Below, piece by piece: positions 1 through 5,457 of a DNA stretch of 7,389 bases (positions within the stretch are counted from its first letter, which is position 1; every line of letters begins with the position of its first letter). The stretch spans positions 1-7,389 of the forward strand of contig JBBSEZ010000484.1 of the NCBI GenBank assembly GCA_038239195.1. The letters run 5' to 3'. Both the position numbers and the translations under genes were made by a program. The stretch comes from JBBSEZ01 sp038239195. Its GTDB lineage: Bacteria > Planctomycetota > Planctomycetia > Gemmatales > Gemmataceae. The notes beneath the pieces were generated by a model, which saw only the letters and a list, made by a program, of their open reading frames with translations, did no database searches and was not told where the DNA came from.

Positions 1-1029
1 GCCGAACACTTTCTTGATCGCCAGCGTCTCCACGTAATCGTTCACCTTCGTGCTCGTCCCGTGGGCGTTCACGTAGCCCACCTCCGCGGGGGACAGCCGG
101 GCGTCGGCCAGGGCGGCCTTGATGCAGGCGATGGCGCCGCGACCGTGTTCGTGGCTATCGGTGACGCGGAAGGCGTCGGCGGTGGTGCCGTAGCCCGACA
201 TTTCGGCGTAGATGGTAGCGCGGCGCGTGCGTGCGTGCTCCAACTCCTCAAGGACCAGCATGCCCGCGCCTTCGCCGAGGACGAAGCCGTCGCGGCGCAG
301 GTCGAACGGCCTCGACGCCCCTTGCGGGTTGGAGTTGTTGGTGGACAGGGCGGTAAGCAAGTTGAAGCCCGTCATGCCGAACGGGTGGATCATGCTGTGG
401 GCCCCGCCGGCGAGCATCAGGTCGGCGTCGCCGTGCCGGATCATCTCCGTGGCCTCTCCGATGGCCTGGCTACTGGCGGCGCACGCCGTCAGGCAGTTGT
501 AGTTCGGCCCTTCGAGGTCGAAGTGAGCGGCCAGGTGGGCGGCGGTCGTGTGCAGTTCTTGCTCCGCCTCGCGCTCGGCGTGGAACGCCTGCAAGGCGCT
601 GGCGCAGAAGGCGGCGAAATCGACGGCCTCGTTGGGGCGCTTTCCCGGCAGGTGGGCCTTCGCCACCAGCGAGACCATGCTGTGAAAGTCCTGGATGCCC
701 TCTCCCGAGCCCAGATAAACGCCGAAGCGCGTGCGATCGACCTTGCCCTCTTCCCTCAGCCCCGCATCGGCGAGGGCCTCCTGGGCGGCCGCGGCCGCGA
801 ACTGGCTGTTGATGCCGGAGTGGGCCCAGCGCCCCGCGTCGCCAACGAACTTGTGCAACTCGAAGTCCTTCACCTCGGCAGCGAACTGCGTCGGGAAGCG
901 GCGGGCGTTGTAATGGCTGATCGGCCCGACGCCGCTGCGGCCTTCGAGCTGGGCGCCCATCATCGAGTGGACGCTGTGCCCCAGCGGCGTGATCGCCCCC
1001 ATGCCAGTGATGACAACTCGTTTTCTCAT
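1..1029 (-). CDS. Beta-ketoacyl-ACP synthase (FabF-like KS1), intact active site, C-terminus cut by window edge
   Basis: The frame is open from an ATG at 1029 to the left edge, giving 343 residues; about 70-80 C-terminal residues of a normal FabF are missing only because the window ends. The start MRKRVVITGMGAITPLG is the usual ketosynthase N-terminus, and GAGGT lies 6 nt upstream. The nucleophile motif LTACAASS places Cys183, the acyl-accepting Cys of the family. GFVLGEGAGMLVLEELEHA is the conserved KS core, and NAHGTST gives catalytic His323. The Lys/His motif (KSxxGH) and glycine-rich C-terminal loop lie outside the window. Compared with E. coli FabF (Cys163), about 20 extra residues precede the Cys. 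The enzyme should condense an ACP-bound acyl chain with malonyl-ACP by decarboxylative Claisen chemistry in the cytoplasm. It follows KS2 after 52 bp, as the last visible gene of the operon, and is probably the catalytic partner of KS2. FabF-like identity is firm; fatty acid versus polyketide role is not decided. Confidence 0.93.
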   Translation of the reverse strand, partial: MRKRVVITGMGAITPLGHSVHSMMGAQLEGRSGVGPISHYNARRFPTQFAAEVKDFELHKFVGDAGRWAHSGINSQFAAAAAQEALADAGLREEGKVDRTRFGVYLGSGEGIQDFHSMVSLVAKAHLPGKRPNEAVDFAAFCASALQAFHAEREAEQELHTTAAHLAAHFDLEGPNYNCLTACAASSQAIGEATEMIRHGDADLMLAGGAHSMIHPFGMTGFNLLTALSTNNSNPQGASRPFDLRRDGFVLGEGAGMLVLEELEHARTRRATIYAEMSGYGTTADAFRVTDSHEHGRGAIACIKAALADARLSPAEVGYVNAHGTSTKVNDYVETLAIKKVFG

Positions 1030-1081
1030 CGGTGTACCTCGTTCCGAAGGGGCCCTGACGATCGAGAAAGGAGCGCCTCCC

Positions 1082-2356
1082 TCACTGCCATTTCCGCACC
1101 ACCACGGCGCCGCACTGTCCCATCAGCGTGAACGCCGTCTTGAGGACGTAGGGCTTGCTCGTCGCCCGCGGGCCGGCGAGTACGCGGACCGGGCAGGCTG
1201 GGTCGGGCCGGTCGCAGTTGAGCGTGCCCGGGACGACGCCGTGCGTCAGGGCGAGCAGGCTGGCGGCCAGTTCCGTCGTGCTGCCGCCGGCGCCGAGGTT
1301 GCCGATGTAGCTCTTCAGCGCGAGGATCGGCACGTCGTGGTTGCCGAGCGCCTTCCGCAGGCCGGCCGCCTCCATCGGGTCCGCGGCGGGCGTGCCCAGG
1401 CCGTGCGCGTTGACGTGGTCGAGGTCCTCCGGGCCGATGCCGGCCTCCTCGAGGGCCGCCTTGACCGCCCGGGCCACGCCGTCGCCGTTCATCTTGCGGT
1501 CGAAGGCAGCGCCGAAGCCAACGACCTCGGCATAGATGCGCGCGCCGCGCTTCCGGGCGTGTTCCAGTTCCTCGACGACGAACACGCCGGCGCCCTCGCC
1601 GATCACCTGGCCATCGCGGCCGAGGTCGAACGGGCGGCAGGCCTTCTCGGGAGCGTCGTTGCGCTGCGACAGCGACTCGAAGAGGCACTGCCGCACCATG
1701 CTGAGCGGGTTGATCTTGCTCTCGGCGCCGCCGACGAGGAAGAAGTCGGCGCCGTCGCGCTCGAGGATGCGGACCGCCTCGCCCAGGGCGAGCACTCCGG
1801 CGACGTCGCTCTCGGTGATGCTGTTGTTGGGGCCCTGCGCGTCGTGCAGGATCGACACGTGGCAGGCCGCCATGTTGGGCAGGTACTTCAACATCCACAG
1901 CGGCTGAATGGCGCCCAGGCCCTGGGCCCCCCACTTCTCGAGATCGACGGTGCCCGGCTTACAGTTGGTGCTGGCGATGGCGGCGTCGGCCAACTCCGGC
2001 AACTCGGTGGCGATCAGGCCGGCCCCGAACTCGACGCCGAAGCGCGTGGGGTCGAGCTTGCTCTTGTCCACCTTGCCGTCGTCGAGGGCCCGCTGGGCGC
2101 CGGCGACGGCGAACTTGATGGTGCGCGCCATCATCTTGAGGCTGCGCTGGTTCTTCTTGTCGATGAATTCCTTTTCGTGGAACGTCGCGATCTCGCCGGC
2201 GAAGCGCACCGGGATCGTGGACGTGTCGAACGACGTGATGGGCCGGATGCCGCTCCGCCCGTCGAGCAAGGATTGCCAGAAGGTGTCGAGCGACAGGCCG
2301 ATCGGGGTGATCGCCCCGATGCCCGTAATCACGACCCGACGCGAATAAGCAGGCAT
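1082..2356 (-). CDS. Ketosynthase-like protein lacking catalytic Cys (KS2, candidate chain-length-factor-type partner)
   Basis: A full-length (424 aa) thiolase-fold protein of the FabF family, beginning MPAYSRRVVITGIGAITPIG and ending near TAFTLMGQCGAVVVRKW. A gapless match of GPNNSITESDVAGVLALGEA to the FabF segment GPSISIATACTSGVHNIGHA puts Asp184 where the nucleophilic Cys should be. NAHGLGTPAAD keeps the first catalytic His (His318). In LALKSYIGNLGAGG the Lys (348) is kept, but the second His is Asn353. The C-terminal GFGGTN loop is also replaced (TLMGQC). The rest of the fold motifs (IGEGAGVFVVEELEHA) are well kept and the reading frame is clean, so this is not a decayed pseudogene. By analogy with chain length factors of type II polyketide synthases (Cys to Gln) and ApeC-type KS partners in aryl polyene synthesis, I infer a non-condensing partner of KS1. 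No good Shine-Dalgarno is seen; the start fits the family N-terminus. It lies 93 bp after DH1 and 52 bp before KS1. Confidence 0.93.
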   Translation of the reverse strand: MPAYSRRVVITGIGAITPIGLSLDTFWQSLLDGRSGIRPITSFDTSTIPVRFAGEIATFHEKEFIDKKNQRSLKMMARTIKFAVAGAQRALDDGKVDKSKLDPTRFGVEFGAGLIATELPELADAAIASTNCKPGTVDLEKWGAQGLGAIQPLWMLKYLPNMAACHVSILHDAQGPNNSITESDVAGVLALGEAVRILERDGADFFLVGGAESKINPLSMVRQCLFESLSQRNDAPEKACRPFDLGRDGQVIGEGAGVFVVEELEHARKRGARIYAEVVGFGAAFDRKMNGDGVARAVKAALEEAGIGPEDLDHVNAHGLGTPAADPMEAAGLRKALGNHDVPILALKSYIGNLGAGGSTTELAASLLALTHGVVPGTLNCDRPDPACPVRVLAGPRATSKPYVLKTAFTLMGQCGAVVVRKWQ

Positions 2357-2376
2357 GGCTTGACGGCGACAAGTCT

Positions 2377-2388
2377 GCGCTCGAGCGC
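2377..2388. repeat. 12-bp perfect palindrome in the DH1-KS2 gap
   Basis: GCGCTCGAGCGC is a perfect, loop-free palindrome in the 93-bp spacer, about 20 bp upstream of the KS2 start. It may be chance in GC-rich DNA or a small protein-binding site. No function can be assigned. Confidence 0.4.
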
Positions 2389-2449
2389 GGCAGTCGCCCC
2401 TCCAAGTTCCCGTTGAGATACCGACTCACTGGCCCTTACGCCTGGCCCG

Positions 2450-2968
2450 TTACGTCGCGGGCGTGGCTCCCTGCCCGCTCCCCTCCCCGGCCCCCTGCGC
2501 CATCTTTGTCACGCCGCGCAGCAGATGGCCGAGCTCTCCGCTAAACACGAAGTTGTGCTCGCCGAATAGTTGTTGCGAGCGACTCTGGTCGAGGAAGGCG
2601 AAGAAGATCTCCACCTCGGCCGTCAAGACGCCCTCGACGAGGACGCGCCCCTTCACCGCCGCCCCCTCCGGGCGCAGGTGCAGCACCTCCGCCTCGTAAA
2701 CGAGCGTCTCGCCCGCGACTGTCTCGCGGTGGAAGATGGCGCGAGGCACCTTGGCGAGGACCACCTTTTCCTTGAAGCCGGTCGCCTCGCCCACCAAAAT
2801 GCCGCCCGTCTGGGCCAGCCCCTCGAGGATCAGCGCCGCCGGCATCACCGGGTAGCCGGGGAAGTGGTCAGCGAAGTGGTCCTCGGCCAGGCTGAGGTTC
2901 TTGACCGCGCGGGCGCTCTTGCCGCTCTCGAAGGCCAGGAACTTGTCGATCCAGATCCAGCGCATCAT
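2450..2968 (-). CDS. FabZ-like 3-hydroxyacyl-ACP dehydratase 1 (hotdog fold, intact His/Glu dyad)
   Basis: 172 aa, close to the usual FabZ length of about 150 plus a tail. The active-site helix region DHFPGYPVMPAALILEGLAQ carries His35 and Glu49, with the same 14-residue spacing as His54/Glu68 of E. coli FabZ. The usual Gly after the second Pro of the motif is Ala44. The enzyme should dehydrate 3-hydroxyacyl-ACP to trans-2-enoyl-ACP as a hotdog dimer in the cytoplasm. The N-terminus (FESGKSARAVKNLSLAEDHFADHFP) is strikingly like that of DH2, so the two are paralogues of one subfamily rather than FabZ plus FabA. The last 40 residues form a Gly/Ala-rich tail (ending GQGATPAT) outside the core fold. 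Two adjacent ATGs exist: AAGGA lies 3 nt from the first and 6 nt from the second (2965), so the second may be the true start. The AAGGA is part of the heptamer stem-loop that fills the gap to the ACP gene. Confidence 0.92.
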   Translation of the reverse strand: MMRWIWIDKFLAFESGKSARAVKNLSLAEDHFADHFPGYPVMPAALILEGLAQTGGILVGEATGFKEKVVLAKVPRAIFHRETVAGETLVYEAEVLHLRPEGAAVKGRVLVEGVLTAEVEIFFAFLDQSRSQQLFGEHNFVFSGELGHLLRGVTKMAQGAGEGSGQGATPAT

Positions 2969-3062
2969 TAGTCCTTAGTGCTTAGTGCTTAGTGCTTAGC
3001 AAAGACAGAACACAACGTGGGCCCTCTTTGCTAAGCACTACGGACTACGGACTACGAGCTAA
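2968..3062 (-). repeat. Large heptamer-based inverted repeat / stem-loop between ACP and DH1
   Basis: The left arm (2968-3005) is built of TTAGTGC-type heptamers: one TTAGTCC, three TTAGTGC and a partial TTAGC. The right arm (3025-3062) is its imperfect inverse, with CTACGGA-type heptamers. A 16-bp core is perfect (2990-3005 against 3025-3040), with a 19-nt loop. The outer heptamers pair at about 5 of 7 positions. The structure begins 6 nt after the ACP stop codon, and its last arm contains the AAGGA ribosome-binding site and first base of the DH1 start. No T-run follows, so a rho-independent terminator is unlikely. It could stabilise the upstream ACP message, limit DH1 translation, or simply be a dispersed repeat inserted in the operon. 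Confidence 0.85.
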
Positions 3063-3068
3063 CGAGGG

Positions 3069-3467
3069 CTAGTTGGCAGACTGACCCAGCTTGCCCTGGA
3101 TGTAGCGCGTGATGAGCTCGACCGTGAAGAGGTCGCTCAGCTTGCCGACCTCGGGGCTCTTCTCGAAGCCCGAGAGGTCGGCGAAGGGCATGCGCTGGCG
3201 CAACTCTTCGAGGCCCTTTTCGGTGACGCGACCGTTGGCCACGAAGTCCGCATCGCCCTGGAAGATCGATTCCGGGAAGAGCTCGCCGCGCGGGATCTTG
3301 ATCCCGAACTCGCGCTCCAGCCGGAAAACGATGTCGAGGAAGTCGATCGACTCGGCGCCCAGGTCGCCCTGCAGCGTCGAAGTCGGCCGGATCTCGTCCT
3401 CGTCCACGTTCAGCGCCTCGACCAGGGTCGCGGACACCTTCACGTAGATCTCATCCTGCGTAGGCAT
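3069..3467 (-). CDS. Acyl carrier protein with an unusual C-terminal insertion
   Basis: 132 aa, against about 78 for a normal bacterial ACP. The N-terminal half is a clear carrier protein: helix I (residues 5-19), then STLQGDLGAESIDFLDIVF with Ser40 in the GA(E/D)S(I/L)D motif, the site of 4'-phosphopantetheine attachment, then EREFGIKIP as the end of helix II and loop. Residues of about 67-112 (from ESIFQGDADF to the region around PEVGKLSD) have no counterpart in E. coli ACP. The final stretch FTVELITRYIQGKLG looks like helix IV. The protein would carry the growing acyl chain between KS, KR and DH. Translation looks strong: AGGAGG (3476-3481) sits 8 nt before the ATG, the best Shine-Dalgarno in the window, as expected for a stoichiometrically abundant carrier. 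It needs a phosphopantetheinyl transferase, not seen here. Its gene lies between FabG (133 bp upstream) and the stem-loop before DH1. Confidence 0.94.
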   Translation of the reverse strand: MPTQDEIYVKVSATLVEALNVDEDEIRPTSTLQGDLGAESIDFLDIVFRLEREFGIKIPRGELFPESIFQGDADFVANGRVTEKGLEELRQRMPFADLSGFEKSPEVGKLSDLFTVELITRYIQGKLGQSAN

Positions 3468-3475
3468 ACCACCAT

Positions 3476-3481
3476 CCTCCT
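3476..3481 (-). promoter_or_regulatory. Consensus ribosome-binding site of the ACP gene
   Basis: AGGAGG on the minus strand, 8 nt from the ATG at 3467. It is the only full consensus Shine-Dalgarno in the operon and fixes the ACP start. The ATG that directly follows the AGGAGG is out of frame. Confidence 0.8.
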
Positions 3482-3482
3482 A

Positions 3483-3494
3483 TCTCGATCGAGA
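3483..3494. repeat. 12-bp perfect palindrome directly upstream of the ACP ribosome-binding site
   Basis: TCTCGATCGAGA is a perfect loop-free palindrome ending 2 bp from the AGGAGG. It could be an operator-like site or chance. Another perfect palindrome, CTCGCGCGAG (3559-3568), lies in the same 133-bp FabG-ACP gap. Confidence 0.45.
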
Positions 3495-3501
3495 GAACTA
3501 A

Positions 3502-3520
3502 AGTCCGCAGTCCGTTGTCC
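3502..3520. repeat. Short heptamer repeat remnant (AGTCCGC/AGTCCGT)
   Basis: AGTCCGC AGTCCGT TGTCC forms about 2.7 heptamer units in the FabG-ACP gap. Read on the plus strand it has the same unit as the right arm of the stem-loop at 3025-3062 (inverse of ACGGACT). It appears to be a second, degenerate member of the same short tandem heptamer family. Confidence 0.55.
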
Positions 3521-3600
3521 AACCTGCGAGCGCTCCCATTCCCTGGGTCGCCCCCATCCTCGCGCGAGTGACGATGCCACCCACGCCCGTACGCCCGGCT

Positions 3601-4362
3601 TCACGAAGCGCCCACCGCCCCGAGGCTCAGGCCGCCATCGACCGTCAACACTTGCCCCGTCACGTAACTGCTGTCCGCGCTCGCCAGGAAGACGGCGACC
3701 CGGGCAATGTCCTCCGGGGCGCCGATGCGCCGCATCGGGATGATCTTTTTGATCAGGTCGCCTGCCTTGTTGCGCACCGCCGCGCTCATGTCCGTCTCGA
3801 TGAAGCCCGGCGCGATGGCGTTGACCGTCACGCCCCGACTGGCCAGTTCGACCGCCAGCGCCCGCGTGAACGAGTTGATCGCCCCCTTGCTGGCCGAGTA
3901 ATTGGTCTGGCCCGGGTTAACGTGGGTGGCGGCCACGCTCGACACGTTGATGATGCGCCCCTTCCGGCGCTGCATCATCGAAAACGCAACCTCGTGGCAG
4001 AAGTGGAACGTCCCGCCCAGATTGGTCTGGATGACCCTGTTCCAGTCGTCCGGCTCCATGCGCACGAACAGCCCGTCGGCGATCACCCCCGCGTTGTTGA
4101 CCAGCACGTCGATCGGCCCGAAGTCCTTCACCACCAACTCCACACACGCCTTGACCGAGGCCCTGTCGGCCACGTCGGCCTGATACGCCTTCGCGACCCC
4201 TCCTGCGGCGGTCACTTCCGCGACGAGCGCGTCCGCGGCAGGTTGGTTGCCGCGGTAGACGATGGCGACCTTGGCCCCCTCGGCGGCGAAGGCCTTGACG
4301 ACAGCCGCGCCGATGCCTCGACTGCCTCCCGTGACGACGGCGATCTGGTCCTTGAGCCGCAT
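3601..4362 (-). CDS. fabG: 3-oxoacyl-ACP reductase (classical SDR, FabG-like)
   Basis: 253 aa from the chosen ATG at 4362; the frame also allows an ATG at 4371, three codons upstream. The 4362 start gives MRLKDQIAVVTGGSRGIG, which matches the E. coli FabG N-terminus in length, and AAGGA lies 8 nt before it; for 4371 the same AAGGA is too close. The cofactor motif TGGSRGIG is at residues 11-18, NNAG at 89-92, and the catalytic set is Asn114, Ser142, Tyr155 and Lys159 (NYSASKGA). PGFIETDM and the terminal VTGQVLTVDGG are typical of FabG. It should reduce 3-oxoacyl-ACP to 3-hydroxyacyl-ACP with NADPH in the cytoplasm, feeding the dehydratases on either side. The upstream DH2 stop overlaps the 4371 ATG (ATGA) or ends 5 nt before the 4362 ATG, so the two are probably translationally coupled. 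The gene is surely an SDR; the ACP-linked role rests mainly on its neighbours. Confidence 0.93.
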   Translation of the reverse strand: MRLKDQIAVVTGGSRGIGAAVVKAFAAEGAKVAIVYRGNQPAADALVAEVTAAGGVAKAYQADVADRASVKACVELVVKDFGPIDVLVNNAGVIADGLFVRMEPDDWNRVIQTNLGGTFHFCHEVAFSMMQRRKGRIINVSSVAATHVNPGQTNYSASKGAINSFTRALAVELASRGVTVNAIAPGFIETDMSAAVRNKAGDLIKKIIPMRRIGAPEDIARVAVFLASADSSYVTGQVLTVDGGLSLGAVGAS

Positions 4363-4367
4363 GAGGG

Positions 4368-4874
4368 TCATCCTTTGTTCTCATTCGAGGCCAGCGCCAG
4401 CGTGTGCCCGGTCGTCAGCCAGGCAAATTGGGCCCGGAAATGGCGGACCAACCGCTCGTCGGTCTCCTGAAAGGCCGGGTTGCGGTCCCGCAGGTTGTAA
4501 GACGCCAGGACCAACCGGGCCGACACGGTCGGGGCCCCCTCCACCTCGCCCTTGCCCTTGAACGTGGCCAGGTCTCCGTTCCGCTCGACCAGTTCGACGC
4601 CAAGGCTCAGCCGCCGGCCGGGCTCCATGAAGTTGCCGTACTTGATGTTCCGCACCTCGCGCAGTACGGTGACGCTGTGGCGAAAATCGTCGGTGGCCCG
4701 CAGCAACCAGGCGCCCGCCTCGACGAGCGCTTGCAGCATTAATACGCCCGGCATCACGGGGAAGGTCGGAAAGTGGTCGGCCAGGTACTCCTCGCCGAGC
4801 GTCAGGTTCTTGAGCGCCCGCAGCGATCGGCCCTGCTCGACTTCCACGATCCGGTCCAGGAGGTTGAAACGCAT
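4368..4874 (-). CDS. FabZ-like hotdog protein 2 with catalytic Glu replaced by Gln
   Basis: 168 aa and first gene of the operon. The N-terminus (VEQGRSLRALKNLTLGEEYLADHFP, residues 12-36) and PVMPGVLML mark it as a paralogue of DH1. His34 aligns with the FabZ catalytic His, but the residue 14 further on, normally Glu, is Gln48 (codon CAA). Four residues later, where FabZ has Gln, there is Glu52, so Glu and Gln are swapped. The hotdog core continues through REVRNIKYGNF and GKGEVEGAPTVSARLVLASYNL, followed by a charged tail of about 40 residues. The altered dyad suggests weak or no dehydratase activity, a structural role with DH1, or a different hotdog reaction; this is inference. An in-frame TAA lies six codons above the ATG at 4874, so the start is well bounded. 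The Shine-Dalgarno is weak (GAGGA, almost touching the ATG). It overlaps or abuts fabG. A candidate promoter lies about 70 bp upstream. Confidence 0.9.
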   Translation of the reverse strand: MRFNLLDRIVEVEQGRSLRALKNLTLGEEYLADHFPTFPVMPGVLMLQALVEAGAWLLRATDDFRHSVTVLREVRNIKYGNFMEPGRRLSLGVELVERNGDLATFKGKGEVEGAPTVSARLVLASYNLRDRNPAFQETDERLVRHFRAQFAWLTTGHTLALASNENKG

Positions 4875-4942
4875 GTCCTCGTCCGTTGCTTAACCGCAAT
4901 CCCGCCACCACCTTCAGCCGCCCAATCGGCCTAAAAGGTGAA

Positions 4943-4971
4943 AGTATATCTCTGCCCCACCCGAGCGGCAA
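4943..4971 (-). promoter_or_regulatory. Candidate sigma70-type promoter of the acyl-chain operon
   Basis: On the minus strand, TTGCCG (4966-4971, 4 of 6 to the -35 consensus) is followed by exactly 17 nt and TATACT (4943-4948, 5 of 6 to the -10 consensus). Transcription would start near 4936, leaving a leader of about 60 nt before DH2. It sits in an AT-richer patch of a GC-rich gap, in the expected place and orientation. It has not been tested. Confidence 0.5.
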
Positions 4972-5069
4972 CCCGAATCCCCGGAACGATCCGCTCCCTT
5001 TTCGCTCCCTGCCTGTCCCCCGCCCCTTCCTCACTTTTTCCAGCTTCTCCTCACCGGACGAACATATAG

Positions 5070-5111
5070 TTGCCGATAATCAACGATCCGGCAATCCGAA
5101 TTGATTGCCGA
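5070..5111. repeat. Cluster of alternating TTGCCG / CGGCAA sites, including an 8-bp hairpin
   Basis: TTGCCGA occurs at 5070-5076 and again at 5105-5111, with the inverse CGGCAATC at 5089-5096 between them. CGGCAATC and GATTGCCG (5103-5110) form perfect 8-bp arms around a 6-nt spacer. The same hexamer in minus orientation is the -35 element of the candidate promoter (4966-4971). The layout is operator-like, about 100-140 bp upstream of that promoter, but a small hairpin of no function is also possible. Confidence 0.45.
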
Positions 5112-5343
5112 GCCTGGGTAATTTACACAGGGCAGGCATTCTAGAGTGCGCGGCAAGCATAGAACGCGCTCTCGTTGAGGCCGCCTTCGTGGGCTCTCTT
5201 GAGACGGAGAAGCGAGGAGGTTGGCCTTGCACGCACTCCCCGGAAAGTCATCGACGTGCAGGGGGAAGGGGCGTCAGCAGAATTTCGTGAAAAAACGGCA
5301 AAATGCTCTTGCAACGGCGAGCGAGCCCGTCTAGGATTAAATT

Positions 5344-5401
5344 GTTCCGCCGCGTGACTGTATCGGTGACTGGGCGACGCCGAAGCAGCCAGCGGCGGAA
5401 C
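5344..5401. repeat. Inverted repeat with 10-bp perfect arms and a 38-nt loop
   Basis: GTTCCGCCGC (5344-5353) pairs perfectly with GCGGCGGAAC (5392-5401). The loop holds a direct repeat GTGACTG (5354-5360 and 5366-5372). It lies 57 bp beyond the stop of the membrane-protein gene, so it could end that transcript or be a structured RNA. On the minus strand only AATTTAAT follows the stem, and on the plus strand TTTT follows, so it is a poor intrinsic terminator in either direction. Confidence 0.45.
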
Positions 5402-5457
5402 TTTTGCGCGCACACTTCTGCACAACCTTCCCCCTCCCTCAACAACAACCTTCCCCC

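Larger units (their letters stand above)
4875..5457. other. Intergenic region between the two gene groups; no convincing gene
   Basis: About 580 bp between the end of the membrane-protein gene and the start of the acyl-chain operon. Short open frames exist on both strands but none has a recognisable motif, a credible ribosome-binding site or conserved-looking composition. It contains the candidate promoter near 4943-4971, the TTGCCG site cluster at 5070-5111 and the long-looped inverted repeat at 5344-5401. Base composition is less GC-rich than in the genes, with A/T runs near 5290-5303 and 5336-5343. Confidence 0.6.

Noticed and set aside
61..1131. Long plus-strand open frame (356 codons) opposite KS1
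   Set aside because: It is the antisense shadow of a GC-rich gene: low-complexity Gly/Ala/Arg/Val composition, no motif, and KS1 on the other strand has full family motifs.
989..2416. Plus-strand open frame of 475 codons opposite KS2
   Set aside because: Composition is dominated by Arg/Ala/Gly/Asp and no domain is recognisable; the minus-strand KS2 explains the region completely.
3468..3600. Internal promoter in the FabG-ACP gap
   Set aside because: TTGGAC and TTTAGT are present on the minus strand but only 14 nt apart, and no better pair was found.
4381..5034. Minus-strand frame overlapping DH2 (217 codons)
   Set aside because: Out-of-phase reading of DH2 with Gly/Arg-rich sequence and no motif.
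5287..5313. Possible intrinsic terminator on the minus strand (short stem followed by six T)
   Set aside because: The stem is only four base pairs plus one G-U, and it lies about 145 bp from the preceding stop; too weak to list.
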